Source: Actinoplanes oryzae (GTDB taxonomy: Bacteria > Actinomycetota > Actinomycetes > Mycobacteriales > Micromonosporaceae). Taken from it: DNA of 64,000 nucleotides. The stretch is taken from assembly GCF_030757795.1 (NCBI RefSeq), contig NZ_JAUQWH010000014.1, positions 28,663 through 92,662 on the forward strand, in the 5' to 3' direction. Position numbers and translations under genes: made by a program. Under the pieces are notes generated by a model. The model was not told the DNA's origin and did no database searches. It saw only the letters and a program-made list of their open reading frames with translations. Positions 51,923 through 61,037 of this stretch are shown here, one piece after another (positions within the stretch are counted from its first letter, which is position 1; the number at the start of each line of letters is the position of its first letter).

Positions 51923-52231
51923 TCACCGCCCGGTGAGGCCGCGGCCGGCAGCGATGCGGTCCACCGCTTGCTTCGCCTCGAGCAGGGTCGAGCCGGTCTG
52001 CTTGCGGTAGGCGCGGACGGCCTCGATCGTCCGCCCGTTCTCCACGTGGTGGATCACCTCGGATTCTTCCGGCGCGGCGATACCGAGGTGGTCCATCACC
52101 AGATCAAGCTTGCGCCGTACGGCCGCCAGCTGGGCTGCCGAGCTGCGCCGCTCCTGGAGCCAGGCCCCGGATGCCGCGGCGACCGATCCGATACTGGCGA
52201 TGACAAGCAACGTCATCTCGAAACCACTCAT
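51923..52231 (-). CDS. Small membrane protein with L7/L12 C-terminal-like domain
   Basis: The protein has about 102 residues from the ATG at 52231 (an earlier start at 52258 is possible). One N-terminal transmembrane helix (MTLLVIASIGSVAAASGAWL) is followed by a C-terminal segment GRTIEAVRAYRKQTGSTLLEAKQAVDRI that resembles the helical C-terminal domain of ribosomal protein bL12. Similar short proteins are widespread in actinobacteria with no known role. Confidence 0.7.
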   Translation of the reverse strand: MSGFEMTLLVIASIGSVAAASGAWLQERRSSAAQLAAVRRKLDLVMDHLGIAAPEESEVIHHVENGRTIEAVRAYRKQTGSTLLEAKQAVDRIAAGRGLTGR

Positions 52232-52380
52232 CGACCCATCAAACCAGCCCTCCGCCACTCGAGTCCCGGGTACTCGCAGGGACCGGGCGCTGCCGGGGCC
52301 GGGACCCGAGTTCCGGCCGGCCAGGACGTGCGGGAACGCCGCGATCCTCTCTCGTCAGCGCCGGCACAGCAGCGATGACA

Positions 52381-52644
52381 TCACTCGAAAATCTCCTCAT
52401 ATTTGACCTTGATGCGTCCGTGGTAGCTATCGACTACCAAATACCAGTCGTCGTCATGCGGCACCTCGAGGACGATCGGGGTGAAGTCGAAGAAGCCACC
52501 GTGGTACTCGTACTCGTCGCCGTCGAGGTACGCCTGGTACTCGCTCGTGTCCATGAGACAGACCCGCGCGGACGAGCCGCGCAGTTGGATCTCCAGCTGA
52601 GTGCCGCCGGCACAGCCACCGAGGTCGAACCACAGGTGTTCCAT
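52381..52644 (-). CDS. DUF1883-like hypothetical protein
   Basis: The protein has 87 residues from the ATG at 52644; a longer start at 52707 is possible. The pattern QLRGSSARVCLMDTSEYQAY, YEYHGGFF, PIVLEVPHDDDWYLVVDS resembles DUF1883 proteins, small all-beta domains of unknown function sometimes found with immunity or mobile genes. No ribosome binding site is obvious. Confidence 0.6.
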   Translation of the reverse strand: MEHLWFDLGGCAGGTQLEIQLRGSSARVCLMDTSEYQAYLDGDEYEYHGGFFDFTPIVLEVPHDDDWYLVVDSYHGRIKVKYEEIFE

Positions 52645-52749
52645 ATGAAATACATAACGGGCCGTAACGCGAGCGCAAAGCTCGCCGCCCGTTGGCAAAC
52701 GGCTCACTCACGTTCATGTGCCTCCGCTGGCGTTCTACGAGGCAGTCAA

Positions 52750-53041
52750 CACACCGAACCACACCCTGAGGCGGCCGTCCCGGGTGGACCGGCACGCCGC
52801 GACCCGCAGGCTCGAACTCCTCGCCGCCACCGCCGGGATCCGGATGCCGAGGATGCACCCGCACATGCTGCGCCACACGTTCGTGACCACCATGCTCGAC
52901 GCCGGCGTCAGCCTCCGCGACGTCCAGATCGCCGCCCGGCACGCCGACCCCAAGACCACCATGCGCTACGGCCGGGCCCGCAAGAACCTTGACCGGCACC
53001 CCAACTACATCCTCGCCGCCTACATGGCCTCCGGCACATAA
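52750..53041 (+). pseudogene. Truncated tyrosine recombinase (integrase) C-terminus
   Basis: The last 95 or so codons of a phage/ICE-type integrase survive: VDRHAATRRLELLAATAGIRM, the box II MHPHMLRHTF (His, Arg), ARHADPKTTMRYGRARKNL with the catalytic Tyr, and DRHPNYILAAYMAS. The N-terminal SAM-like domain and the box I arginine are missing upstream, so it cannot be active. It is evidence of an old integrative element in this patch; smpB, whose tmRNA partner is a common integration target, is 5 kb away. Confidence 0.85.
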
Positions 53042-53157
53042 CAGCGAGCGACGGGCTAGAGCGAGCGACTCCGCCGAGCAGAGTCGATTGGGCAGGGAAT
53101 CCGGCGGCGACGACTGTCGTATGATCGTCGCCTTCACGAAGAACACTGGAAGTGGTC

Positions 53158-53568
53158 ATGCCTCGCCGGTCTCCGGGCGAGATCAGGTCTCTGCTACCGC
53201 GGCGACGCCAATGCGGTCGATCGCCGGTGATCCGTGGGTTGTCAGCGTCGGCCAACCGCCAGATCGCTGAGTTCGAGCGGGTTGCCGGGTTGCCTCCCGG
53301 GGAGGTGGCGCATGCGTTTCGCCGCTGGTCTCACTCCCACCGTGGCCGAGGAGTCGAGCCCGCCCATGACATAGTTCCGGAGGACTGGCGCGTCGACTGT
53401 CACGTGCGCACGCTGCTCGAGCATGCGGCATGGGCGCTTCGCCGCAAGGCGCGCCGTGAGTTGCGCGCCGCGCTTCGTCCCTGCGACGACCGCTATCAAG
53501 CGCGCACGGTCAACAACCCGTTGCTCCGGCAGGATCTGCACTGGTGGCTGCGCCGCATCGAAATATGA
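53158..53568 (+). CDS. Hypothetical protein, 136 residues
   Basis: This is a basic soluble protein (MPRRSPGEIRSLLPRRRQ) with a C-terminal helical region rich in Arg and Trp (EHAAWALRRKARRELRAALRPCDDRYQARTVNN, ending WWLRRIEI). No family is recognised. Its position next to the integrase remnant suggests accessory DNA. Codon use is reasonable for a gene, but the evidence is modest. Confidence 0.5.
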   Translation: MPRRSPGEIRSLLPRRRQCGRSPVIRGLSASANRQIAEFERVAGLPPGEVAHAFRRWSHSHRGRGVEPAHDIVPEDWRVDCHVRTLLEHAAWALRRKARRELRAALRPCDDRYQARTVNNPLLRQDLHWWLRRIEI

Positions 53569-53642
53569 CCGGTGGACCTTGACCTCAGTTACCGGATCTG
53601 CCGCAGTCTGATTGGTGCGAAGCGTAAGAGGGCGGCTCGCCG

Positions 53643-54161
53643 TCATGGTGGCAGTTGCCGGAGCCTCGCCATGTCGATGATGTCCTTCTGCCGCCACGGC
53701 CGGCCGTTGCGCAACGCGGGGAACTGTTCCTTCATGGCGAGCATGCCGGAGACGCTCATGGCGAGGACCGGCGTGCCGTCGAGTGTCACAGGCTGCTCGT
53801 CGAAGGATCCTGGCGGGAACAGCCAGTCGGAGAACCGCCCGAGGGGCTGGCTGAACGATCCGTCCGCCCGCCGATCGAAGTAGGCGGTGCTGAACGGGAC
53901 GCCGTCCCACACGTACTCGCAGGACTCCTCCGGCGGTTGGGTCGGCAACGCCGTGGCGCCGGCTGCCAACAGAAGCGCCTTCGACTGCTCGGCGTGAATG
54001 CGCTCGACCCAGAATTCCACGTCGCCGTGCTCGCGCGTGATCCGGCCGATCCTCGCGTCGAGTCCCCAACCGCCGAACAGCCATGCCGAGACATCGGCCA
54101 CCTGGAGGGCCGCTACGACCTTGCGGATGACACGCAACTGCCCCTCGGTCTTCTCGTCCAT
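53643..54161 (-). CDS. Aminoglycoside 2''-nucleotidyltransferase-like protein
   Basis: The protein has 172 residues. The motif LFGGWGLDARIGRITREHGDVEFWV (about residues 28-52) is the GGW-LD--x-G-x-R-H-D pattern of the ANT(2'')/LinB-type nucleotidyltransferase family; the second acidic residue of the usual D-x-D/E metal pair corresponds to Asp47/Glu49. The remainder (AMKEQFPALRNGRPWRQKDIIDMARL) fits the family C-terminus. It may modify an antibiotic or another small molecule; resistance is not established. CAGGA precedes the ATG. Confidence 0.75.
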   Translation of the reverse strand: MDEKTEGQLRVIRKVVAALQVADVSAWLFGGWGLDARIGRITREHGDVEFWVERIHAEQSKALLLAAGATALPTQPPEESCEYVWDGVPFSTAYFDRRADGSFSQPLGRFSDWLFPPGSFDEQPVTLDGTPVLAMSVSGMLAMKEQFPALRNGRPWRQKDIIDMARLRQLPP

Positions 54162-54265
54162 GACGACGATCCTGGCACGCAGGTGGACCCGCTTCCTTGG
54201 CTGAACCCGAGCGTGCGTCCCGGCGGAGGCGGCCGTCCGCTGCGTGCGAGGTGTCAGTGGACCGG

Positions 54266-55480
54266 TCATCGGCTGGTCGAGTTCCGGGGTGTCTCGGGGT
54301 GGGTGGCGGCGCACCGCCTGGCCATCCGCCGCGATCTGGTGAGGGCCACGTGAGTCAGCGGAATCAGTGCCAGCACCCCGACGAGGGCGCAGACGCCGGG
54401 CCAGCCAAGCAGCGGATAGCACCGCAGCCCGAGCCACGAGCCCACGGCGCCGCCGATGTACGCGCAGGTCATGTAGGCGGTGTTGCGGCGGCTGCGGGCG
54501 GTGTCGCTGATCGCGTAGACGCGGACCTGGTTGGCGACCATGCCGGACTGCATGGCCACGTCGAGCACCAGGGTCCCGGCGACCAGCCACGCCAGGTGGC
54601 CGCCGGCGCCCGCGGCCAGCAGGGCGGAGGCGGCGACGACGGCGGCCGCGCACACCAGGTTGGCGAGGTCGGGACCGTGACGGTCGGTGAGTCGACCGGC
54701 GAGCGGGGTGGCCAGCATGGTGGCGGCGTTCACCAGGGCCAGCAGCCCGACGGCCCGGGCGTCGTAGCCGTAGGCCGGGCCGGTGAGCAGCAGTGCCATG
54801 CAGGTCCAGGCGGCGGAGAAGCCGGCGAAGATCGCGGCCTGGTAGAGGCACGACCGGCGCAGGTCGCTCTCGCGCATCAGCAGGCGTATCGGCGCGACGA
54901 GCAGGTGGGCGACGGACGGCGGGCGGGTGGCCGCCGGAGCCTGCGGCAGGACGCGGTGCAGCCAGGCCGCGAAGATCAGCAGGAGGACGGCGGAGATCAC
55001 GTACGGGGCCCGCCAGCCCCACCAGTGCACCAGGTAGCCGCTGAACGTCCGCGACAGCAGCATGCCGCCGGTGCCACCGCTGAGCAGGAGCCCGGTCGTG
55101 AGGCCGCGCCGTTGCGGCGGCACCAGGCCGGCCGTCATCGGGCCGATGATCGGCGCGACCACCGTGGCGGTGCCGATCATCAGGCTGAGAGCGATCAGCT
55201 GTGGCAGAGCAGGCGCCGCCGCGGCCAGCAGCAGGGCGCCGGCCGTGACCGTCAGCAGGATCGTCAGAAGCCGGCGGTACGGAACCCGGTCTCCGAGCGG
55301 GACCAGCAGGAACAGCCCGGCGGTGTAGCCGGCCTGGGTGGCGGTGACGATGCCGGCGGCCGCGCCGACGGGCACGTGCAGCCCCGCGGCTACAGCCGGG
55401 GCAATCGACTGCGGGAAATAGACGTTGCCGACGGCGATGCCGCAGACCGTTGCGAGCAGCAGCACGAGGCGAGGTTTCAT
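54266..55480 (-). CDS. Major facilitator superfamily transporter
   Basis: The protein has 404 residues and about twelve membrane helices. The loop 2-3 motif is VPLGDRVPYRR (G-x-x-D-R form) and the later half has GRLTDRHGP. It resembles arabinose/drug efflux (AraJ-like) permeases of the MFS. It is divergent from an ArsR-type regulator gene with a 55-bp intergenic gap, which suggests that the regulator controls the transporter. Confidence 0.9.
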   Translation of the reverse strand: MKPRLVLLLATVCGIAVGNVYFPQSIAPAVAAGLHVPVGAAAGIVTATQAGYTAGLFLLVPLGDRVPYRRLLTILLTVTAGALLLAAAAPALPQLIALSLMIGTATVVAPIIGPMTAGLVPPQRRGLTTGLLLSGGTGGMLLSRTFSGYLVHWWGWRAPYVISAVLLLIFAAWLHRVLPQAPAATRPPSVAHLLVAPIRLLMRESDLRRSCLYQAAIFAGFSAAWTCMALLLTGPAYGYDARAVGLLALVNAATMLATPLAGRLTDRHGPDLANLVCAAAVVAASALLAAGAGGHLAWLVAGTLVLDVAMQSGMVANQVRVYAISDTARSRRNTAYMTCAYIGGAVGSWLGLRCYPLLGWPGVCALVGVLALIPLTHVALTRSRRMARRCAATHPETPRNSTSR

Positions 55481-55535
55481 ACGCGTAGCCCAGCGCCGGT
55501 GCGGCGCCGTGCCAACAAATGTAGGCTGCGGCTAA

Positions 55536-56486
55536 ATGATCCAGTACGAGCTGAGCGCCGAGGATCTCGCGGACACCCGCTTCGCGATATCGCCCGTCCA
55601 GGAGCTGGTGTGCAGCCTGTGGGCACTGCGCGACCCGGGCCGGTACGCGCTGCACCTCCCGTGGCGCCGGGCCGCCCTGGCGGCACTCGACCCGGATGAC
55701 CTGGAGCTGTTGCTGTCCCTGGTGGGAGACAGCCGCGCCCTGCCGGACTTCCTCACGCCGCGCCCGGCGACTTTCGCGCCGCTGCCGGCCGAGCAACTCG
55801 ACGAGATCCGCCGCACGCCGAACGAGCTGGTCGAGCGCGACATCGCGGCGACCCACGCGCCGGGGCCGGTGCCTGCCGTGCTGCGCGCCGCATCCCTCAG
55901 CGACCTCGTCGACGTGCTCGAACGCTACTGGTCGGCCGCCATGGCGGAATCCTGGCCGCGGATGCGCCTGGTGATGGAGGCCGACACGACCTATCGTGCG
56001 CGGCAGCTCGCCACGGGCGGTGCGCGACTCCTCTTCGCAGACCTTCATCCGAACGTCAGCTGGGCCGATGGTGCGCTGCGCATCGACCAGATGATCGGCC
56101 GATACCGGGTGTCCGCCGCCGGGCAAGGCCTCCTGCTGCTCCCGTCGATCTTCGCCTACAAGGCGATCCCGCCCATGAGTTCAGCCGAGCCTCCGTGGCT
56201 GGCCTACCCGGCCCGGGGCATCGCGACCCTCTGGCAGACCACCGTTCCTCCGGGCCCCGAGGTGGTGGCCGCCCTCGTCGGCCCGCCCAAGGCCAGGCTC
56301 CTGCACCTGCTGGCCGAGACACTGCCCACCGTGGAGCTGGCCCGCCGCCTGCGGGTGACCCCGAGCGCGGTCTCCCAGCACCTGCGGATCCTGCACGCCG
56401 GTGGCCTGGTGACCCGCATCCGGGACGGCCGCCAGGTCCTCTACCGCCGCAGCGCCCTCGGCGATCGCCTGATCGAGGGGGCCTGA
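55536..56486 (+). CDS. ArsR-type regulator with N-terminal DUF5937-like domain
   Basis: The protein has 316 residues. The large N-terminal domain (about 1-240) resembles DUF5937, and the C-terminal winged helix-turn-helix (ETLPTVELARRLRVTPSAVSQHLRILHAGGLVTRIRDGRQVLYRR) is ArsR-like. No metal-binding Cys pair is present, so the effector is probably organic and sensed by the N-terminal domain. It is divergent from the MFS transporter it probably represses. Confidence 0.87.
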   Translation: MIQYELSAEDLADTRFAISPVQELVCSLWALRDPGRYALHLPWRRAALAALDPDDLELLLSLVGDSRALPDFLTPRPATFAPLPAEQLDEIRRTPNELVERDIAATHAPGPVPAVLRAASLSDLVDVLERYWSAAMAESWPRMRLVMEADTTYRARQLATGGARLLFADLHPNVSWADGALRIDQMIGRYRVSAAGQGLLLLPSIFAYKAIPPMSSAEPPWLAYPARGIATLWQTTVPPGPEVVAALVGPPKARLLHLLAETLPTVELARRLRVTPSAVSQHLRILHAGGLVTRIRDGRQVLYRRSALGDRLIEGA

Positions 56487-56554
56487 CCGGTCAGCCGGTC
56501 GGCGCTGGAGGCGTGCCGCTTCCGTGCGGGACGTGGTTCGGCCAGACTCGGGGC

Positions 56555-57793
56555 ATGATCGATCTGGTGCTCACCAACACGTCCCGCGGCGACATCGGCG
56601 TCGACGGCGGGCGGATCGTGCCGGCCGGGCCGGCGCGGGAGACGCGGGACCTGGGCGGCCGGCTGGTCACTCCCCCGCTGGTCGAGCCGCACATTCATCT
56701 TGACGCCGTACGCACCGTCGGGCAGCCGCGGGCGAATCTGTCCGGTTCGCTGTTCGAGGGGATCGCGATCTGGGGCGAGCGGGTGCGCGACCTGACCGTC
56801 GACGATGTCAAGGAGCGCGTGCGGCGGGTGCTGCGCTGGCAGGTGGCCTGCGGGGTGCAGTACGTGCGCAGTCATGTCGATGTCTGCGATCCGGAGCTGC
56901 GGGCGCTGCGGGCGCTGGTCGAGCTGCGCGACGAGGTGCGCGGGATGGTGGATCTGCAGCTGGTGGCGTTCCCTCAGCAGGGGATCAGGTCGTTCGACGG
57001 CGGCGAGGAGCTGATGCGGCGGGCGGTGGAGCTGGGCGCGGACGTGGTCGGGGCGATCCCGCACTACGAACTGACCCGGGAGGACGGCGTCGAGTCGGTG
57101 CGCTTCGCGATGGCGCTGGCCCAGGAGCACGGGCTGCGCGTCGACATCCACTGCGACGAGACCGACGACGAGCACTCGCGGTTCCTGGAGACGATGGTGG
57201 CCGAGACCATCCGGCGGGGGCTGGGCGGGCGGGTGACGGCCAGTCACACCACGGCCATGCATTCCTACAACGCCGCGTACGCCTCCCGGCTGATCGCCAA
57301 CATCGCCCGGGCCGGGCTGCACATGGTGACGAACCCGCTGGACAACGCGGTCCTGCAGGGGCGCTTCGACGCGGGGCCGGTCCGGCGCGGGCACACCCGG
57401 GTGAAGGAGTTGCTCGCGGCCGGGGTCAACGTGGCGATCGGGCACGACTCGGTGATGGACCCGTGGTACCCGCTGGGGTTCGGCGACCCGCTGCAGGCCG
57501 CGTTCGTGCTGGCCCACCTCGGGCACATGAGCGGCGCCGGCGAGCTGCGCACGCTGCTCGACATGATCACCAGCGGGCCGGCCGCGGCGCTCGGGGTCGA
57601 GGACTACGGGATCCGGCTGGGCGGCCCGGCGGATCTGGTGGTGTTCGACGCGACGAGCGAGGCGGAGGCGTTGCGGCTGCTGCGGCCGCGCTTGCTGGTG
57701 CTGCGGGCGGGCCGGATCGTCGCCGAGACCCAGCCCGCCCGCAGCACCGTCGTCTGGGACGGCGTACCGGAGGAAGTCGATTTCACTCGATGA
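56555..57793 (+). CDS. codA: Cytosine deaminase
   Basis: The enzyme has 412 residues of the amidohydrolase superfamily with the metal ligands visible: HIH (His46, His48) in EPHIHLD, His199 in DIHCDE (with the catalytic Glu202), His231 in ASHTTAMHS and Asp298 in GHDSVMDPWYPLG. It converts cytosine to uracil and ammonia, and often isocytosine or 5-fluorocytosine. Its 3' end overlaps the convergent cytosine permease gene by 11 bp. Confidence 0.94.
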   Translation: MIDLVLTNTSRGDIGVDGGRIVPAGPARETRDLGGRLVTPPLVEPHIHLDAVRTVGQPRANLSGSLFEGIAIWGERVRDLTVDDVKERVRRVLRWQVACGVQYVRSHVDVCDPELRALRALVELRDEVRGMVDLQLVAFPQQGIRSFDGGEELMRRAVELGADVVGAIPHYELTREDGVESVRFAMALAQEHGLRVDIHCDETDDEHSRFLETMVAETIRRGLGGRVTASHTTAMHSYNAAYASRLIANIARAGLHMVTNPLDNAVLQGRFDAGPVRRGHTRVKELLAAGVNVAIGHDSVMDPWYPLGFGDPLQAAFVLAHLGHMSGAGELRTLLDMITSGPAAALGVEDYGIRLGGPADLVVFDATSEAEALRLLRPRLLVLRAGRIVAETQPARSTVVWDGVPEEVDFTR

Positions 57794-59192
57794 CGGCGTG
57801 GCGGTCGCGCTGGAAGCGGAACAGGATGACATAGACCAGCGCGGTCAGGACGAAGCCGACCTCGAAGGTGATGTCGCCGAGCGCCGGCGTGTGCTCGGGG
57901 ACCGGCCCGACGTACTGGGTCTGGTTGGAGAACAGCCAGATGGACACCGCCATGCCGACTCCCATGGCGACCACACCGGCCCACGGGTTGTGCTTCTTGT
58001 CGTAGAGGAAGCCGTCGACGCGCTTGCCGCGCCGCAGAAACCAGTCGGCGAAATACACGGCGAGCCACGGGCCGATCCAGTACGAGATGATCAGCAGGAA
58101 GTTCTCGTACTTGTGGCCGGCGTCGCTGAGCCCCGACCAGGCCAGCAGGAAGCCGAACACGCCGAACACCCCGGAGACGATGGCCCGGCGCAGCCCGAGC
58201 GGCACGGTGACGCCGAGCGCCAGGAACGACATCGAGCCGGAGTAGATGTTGATGGCGTTGGCGCTGATCGCCCCGAGCGCGATGGCCAGCAGGGTCAGGT
58301 CGCCGACGAGCGAGGGCAGGTGGCTGGTGAACGCCTCGGTCGGGTTCTCGATGCCGGGCGCCGCGATCGTGGCCGAGGCGGCGCCGACGATCTGCAGGAA
58401 CGTGCACGAGACGAAGACGCCGAGGCCGGCCCAGACGCCGGTGGCCACCTTGCTGGTCGCCGGGGGCAGGTAGCGGGTGTAGTCGGTGGCGTACGGGTTC
58501 CAGCCGGCCGCGTACCCGAACGACGCCCCGACGGTCAGCAGGAACCCGCCGGTGCCACCGGTGCCGCCGGCCACCGCCGACGGGGTCGCCTTGCTCAGCG
58601 TGATGACCGAGGTGATCAGGAAGATCACCGCGAGGATCGGGAACGCGTACCGCTCGAACGCCTGCACCAGGTTGTGCCCGAAGAACGCGATGGCCACCTG
58701 GGCGATGACCACGATCAGCAGGCACAGCAGGTTGGGCAGGCCGGTCAGGGTGGCGAGGGCGAGCGCGCCGCTGACGCTGTTGACCGCGAACCAGCCGATG
58801 CCGGCCACGACGGCGTTGAGGCCGGCCGGCAGGATGTTGCCGCGGTAGCCGAAGCCGATGCGGGAGAGCACCATCTGCGGCACGCCCATCGACGGCCCGC
58901 GCGCCGAGAGGATGCCGTGGGTCGCCGACCCGAGCGCCGTGCCCAGCACGATCGCGGCCACCGCCTGGCCGAACGTCTGCTGGAAGTACAGCACCGAGAT
59001 GACGCCCACGAAGACGGTCGCGAACTCCAGGTTCGGCGACATCCACGTCCAGAACAGATGCAGCGGCCGGCCGTGCCGCTCGCGCAACGGAATGAAGCCG
59101 GCGCCACCCGGCTCCACGGCGGTCAGCCGGGCGCCGTACGTGCCCTCCCGGACCTCGGCCGATACCTCGGACGGTGTTCCCAATGCGGTCAT
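57783..59192 (-). CDS. codB: Cytosine permease (NCS1 family)
   Basis: The protein has 469 residues and about twelve helices. The N-terminal segment PLRERHGRPLHLFWTWMSPNLEFATVFVG and GPSMGVPQMVLSRIGFGYRGN are characteristic of NCS1 nucleobase transporters. It imports cytosine or a related pyrimidine for the adjacent deaminase. It is convergent with codA and divergent from the Fe(II) oxygenase, so the three genes likely form one pyrimidine salvage module. Confidence 0.92.
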   Translation of the reverse strand: MTALGTPSEVSAEVREGTYGARLTAVEPGGAGFIPLRERHGRPLHLFWTWMSPNLEFATVFVGVISVLYFQQTFGQAVAAIVLGTALGSATHGILSARGPSMGVPQMVLSRIGFGYRGNILPAGLNAVVAGIGWFAVNSVSGALALATLTGLPNLLCLLIVVIAQVAIAFFGHNLVQAFERYAFPILAVIFLITSVITLSKATPSAVAGGTGGTGGFLLTVGASFGYAAGWNPYATDYTRYLPPATSKVATGVWAGLGVFVSCTFLQIVGAASATIAAPGIENPTEAFTSHLPSLVGDLTLLAIALGAISANAINIYSGSMSFLALGVTVPLGLRRAIVSGVFGVFGFLLAWSGLSDAGHKYENFLLIISYWIGPWLAVYFADWFLRRGKRVDGFLYDKKHNPWAGVVAMGVGMAVSIWLFSNQTQYVGPVPEHTPALGDITFEVGFVLTALVYVILFRFQRDRHAVIE

Positions 59193-59363
59193 GTGTGTCC
59201 CGCCTCCGATCCCGACGGACCTCGATCAGTGGAGTACACCGCCGATCTGCGCCGGTCGGATTCCGCGCGCGTTTCGGGCCCGTTGCGCGCCGGGCCGACG
59301 GCTGTCGTAACAGTCGGCGCGTACGGTCGGGGCCGGTCTTCCTCCTAGGCTGGGATGTGACTC

Positions 59364-60326
59364 ATGACGACACCGGACATTCCGCTGTTCGACATCGGCG
59401 CATGGCGGGCCGCCGGCGGCCGGGAGCGCGCCGCGCTGGCCGCCCGGCTCGACCGGGCCATGCAGGACTCCGGATTCTTCCTGGTCGGCGGGCACGGCAT
59501 CGACGCTGCGCTCAAGGAGCGCATCCGTGAGTCGTCCCGCGCCTTCTTCACGCTGCCCGACACCGTCAAGCAGGCGTACGCGACGGGTGTCGGCGGGCGG
59601 GGGTGGATAGCCTCCGGCCGGGAGGCGAACGCGTTCTACGGCGAGGTCGCCGACGCGGAGAAGGCCGACCTGAAGGAGACCTACACCCTCGGGCGTGCGG
59701 ACCTGGACGGCGACCCCGCCTGGTTCGCGGCGAACGTCTGGCCGGCCGAGGTGCCCGGCCTGCGCGAGCCGGTGACCGCGTACGCCGCCCAGGTCCAGGA
59801 CCTCTATCGGGAGCTGCTGGAGGTGCTGGCCACCGCGCTCGGGCTGGCACCCGGCTACTTCGCCGACCGGACCCGCAACGCGCCGTACACCTTCAACATC
59901 AACCGCTATCCGGCGCTGGCGGCCACCGGTGCGCCGCTCGAGGGGCAGTTCCGGGTCGCGCCGCACACCGACTGGGGGATGCTGACCGTCCTCGACCGGC
60001 AGCCGGGCTACGGCGGGCTGCAGGTGCAGACCCTCGACGGGCAGTGGGCGGACGCGCCGTACGTGCCGGGCGCCTTCACGGTCAACATCGCGGACCTGCT
60101 CGCCCGGTGGACCGGCGACCGGTGGCGTTCCACCCGGCACCGGGTGCTGCCCCCGTCGGACGCCGCTCCGGACGAGGAGCTGATCAGCCTCATCGTCTTC
60201 TGCGAGATGGACATGGACCGGGTCGTCACGCCGCTCGAGCCGCCGGTCGGTGGCGGGACGGACTATCCGCCGGTGGTGGCCGGCGACTACTACCGGGAGC
60301 GGGAGGCCGCGGCCTCGGTCGGCTGA
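59364..60326 (+). CDS. Isopenicillin N synthase-like Fe(II)/2OG oxygenase
   Basis: The protein has 320 residues. The N-terminal DIOX_N domain (PLFDIGAWRAAGG) and C-terminal jelly roll provide the metal triad His201, Asp203 (HTDWG) and His259 (STRHRV). The usual R-x-S that anchors the 2-oxoglutarate C5-carboxylate is not apparent: the segment after the distal His reads EELISLIVF, with Leu where Arg is expected. Next to cytosine deaminase and permease it may hydroxylate a pyrimidine, as fungal thymine-7-hydroxylase of this superfamily does; this is inference. It is divergent from codB. Confidence 0.87.
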   Translation: MTTPDIPLFDIGAWRAAGGRERAALAARLDRAMQDSGFFLVGGHGIDAALKERIRESSRAFFTLPDTVKQAYATGVGGRGWIASGREANAFYGEVADAEKADLKETYTLGRADLDGDPAWFAANVWPAEVPGLREPVTAYAAQVQDLYRELLEVLATALGLAPGYFADRTRNAPYTFNINRYPALAATGAPLEGQFRVAPHTDWGMLTVLDRQPGYGGLQVQTLDGQWADAPYVPGAFTVNIADLLARWTGDRWRSTRHRVLPPSDAAPDEELISLIVFCEMDMDRVVTPLEPPVGGGTDYPPVVAGDYYREREAAASVG

Positions 60327-60421
60327 CCCCTCGAGACCGCGGGCGGTGGCTCACCACCGCCCGCGGCGGTCGTGGATCGGCGCGAGCTGATCAGCAGCCG
60401 CCGTCCGTCCTGTGTGCGGGG

Positions 60422-60958
60422 TCAGTTCACGGCGGTGCGGCGTACCCGGACGAACATCTCGCGGCGCGGGAAGAAGCCGCCGAACAGCCCGCCGATCTCC
60501 TGCACCACGACCGTCTCGATGCCGTCGGCGATCGGGATCGTGCTGGGCGGCAGGGCGGCCACCGCGTTGGCGAACGCCTCGTCGAAGCTCAGGTTCTTGG
60601 AGAAGCCGGTCGCCTCGTCGCCGTTGTCCCCCACGGCCCGCCGATAGGCGGCGAGTTCCCGCCCGCACTCCTGGATCTGCACCTCGTCGAAGCCCTCCGC
60701 GTGGTGCACGGTCACGACGGCCTGGTCCGCGGGGAACAGGACGCTCTCCGAGTACGTGTACGGCGTCACGACCTGCGCGAAGAAGCCGTCCAGCGGCCGC
60801 CGCACCAGATCGAACTGCTGCGGGAAGATCCGCCGCGGGTCCTCCACGATGTCGACGGTGAAGCCGGGGCTGGGCAGCTTGCCCTCGGCGACGATGAGGA
60901 TCTGCGGGCCCGCACGGAAGGCCCGGATGCTGCCCCGCTCGGCCAGTACGTCTGTCAT
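60422..60958 (-). CDS. Hypothetical protein, 178 residues
   Basis: From the ATG at 60958 (GAAGGGA upstream) the protein reads MTDVLAERGSIRAFRAGPQIL, then PGFTVDIVEDPRRIFPQQFDLVRRP and the later GRELAAYRRAVGDNGDEATGFSKNLSF. It is soluble with no signal peptide. No family is recognised; it looks like a beta-rich, stand-alone domain. It is followed by nothing obvious on its strand except the convergent oxygenase. Confidence 0.7.
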   Translation of the reverse strand: MTDVLAERGSIRAFRAGPQILIVAEGKLPSPGFTVDIVEDPRRIFPQQFDLVRRPLDGFFAQVVTPYTYSESVLFPADQAVVTVHHAEGFDEVQIQECGRELAAYRRAVGDNGDEATGFSKNLSFDEAFANAVAALPPSTIPIADGIETVVVQEIGGLFGGFFPRREMFVRVRRTAVN

Positions 60959-61037
60959 CTCGAAAGTCCCTTCTGCTCGGTCAAAGCCAGAAGGTTGCCA
61001 CCCGGCGGACGCGGGCACAGCTCACGATCCGACGTAT

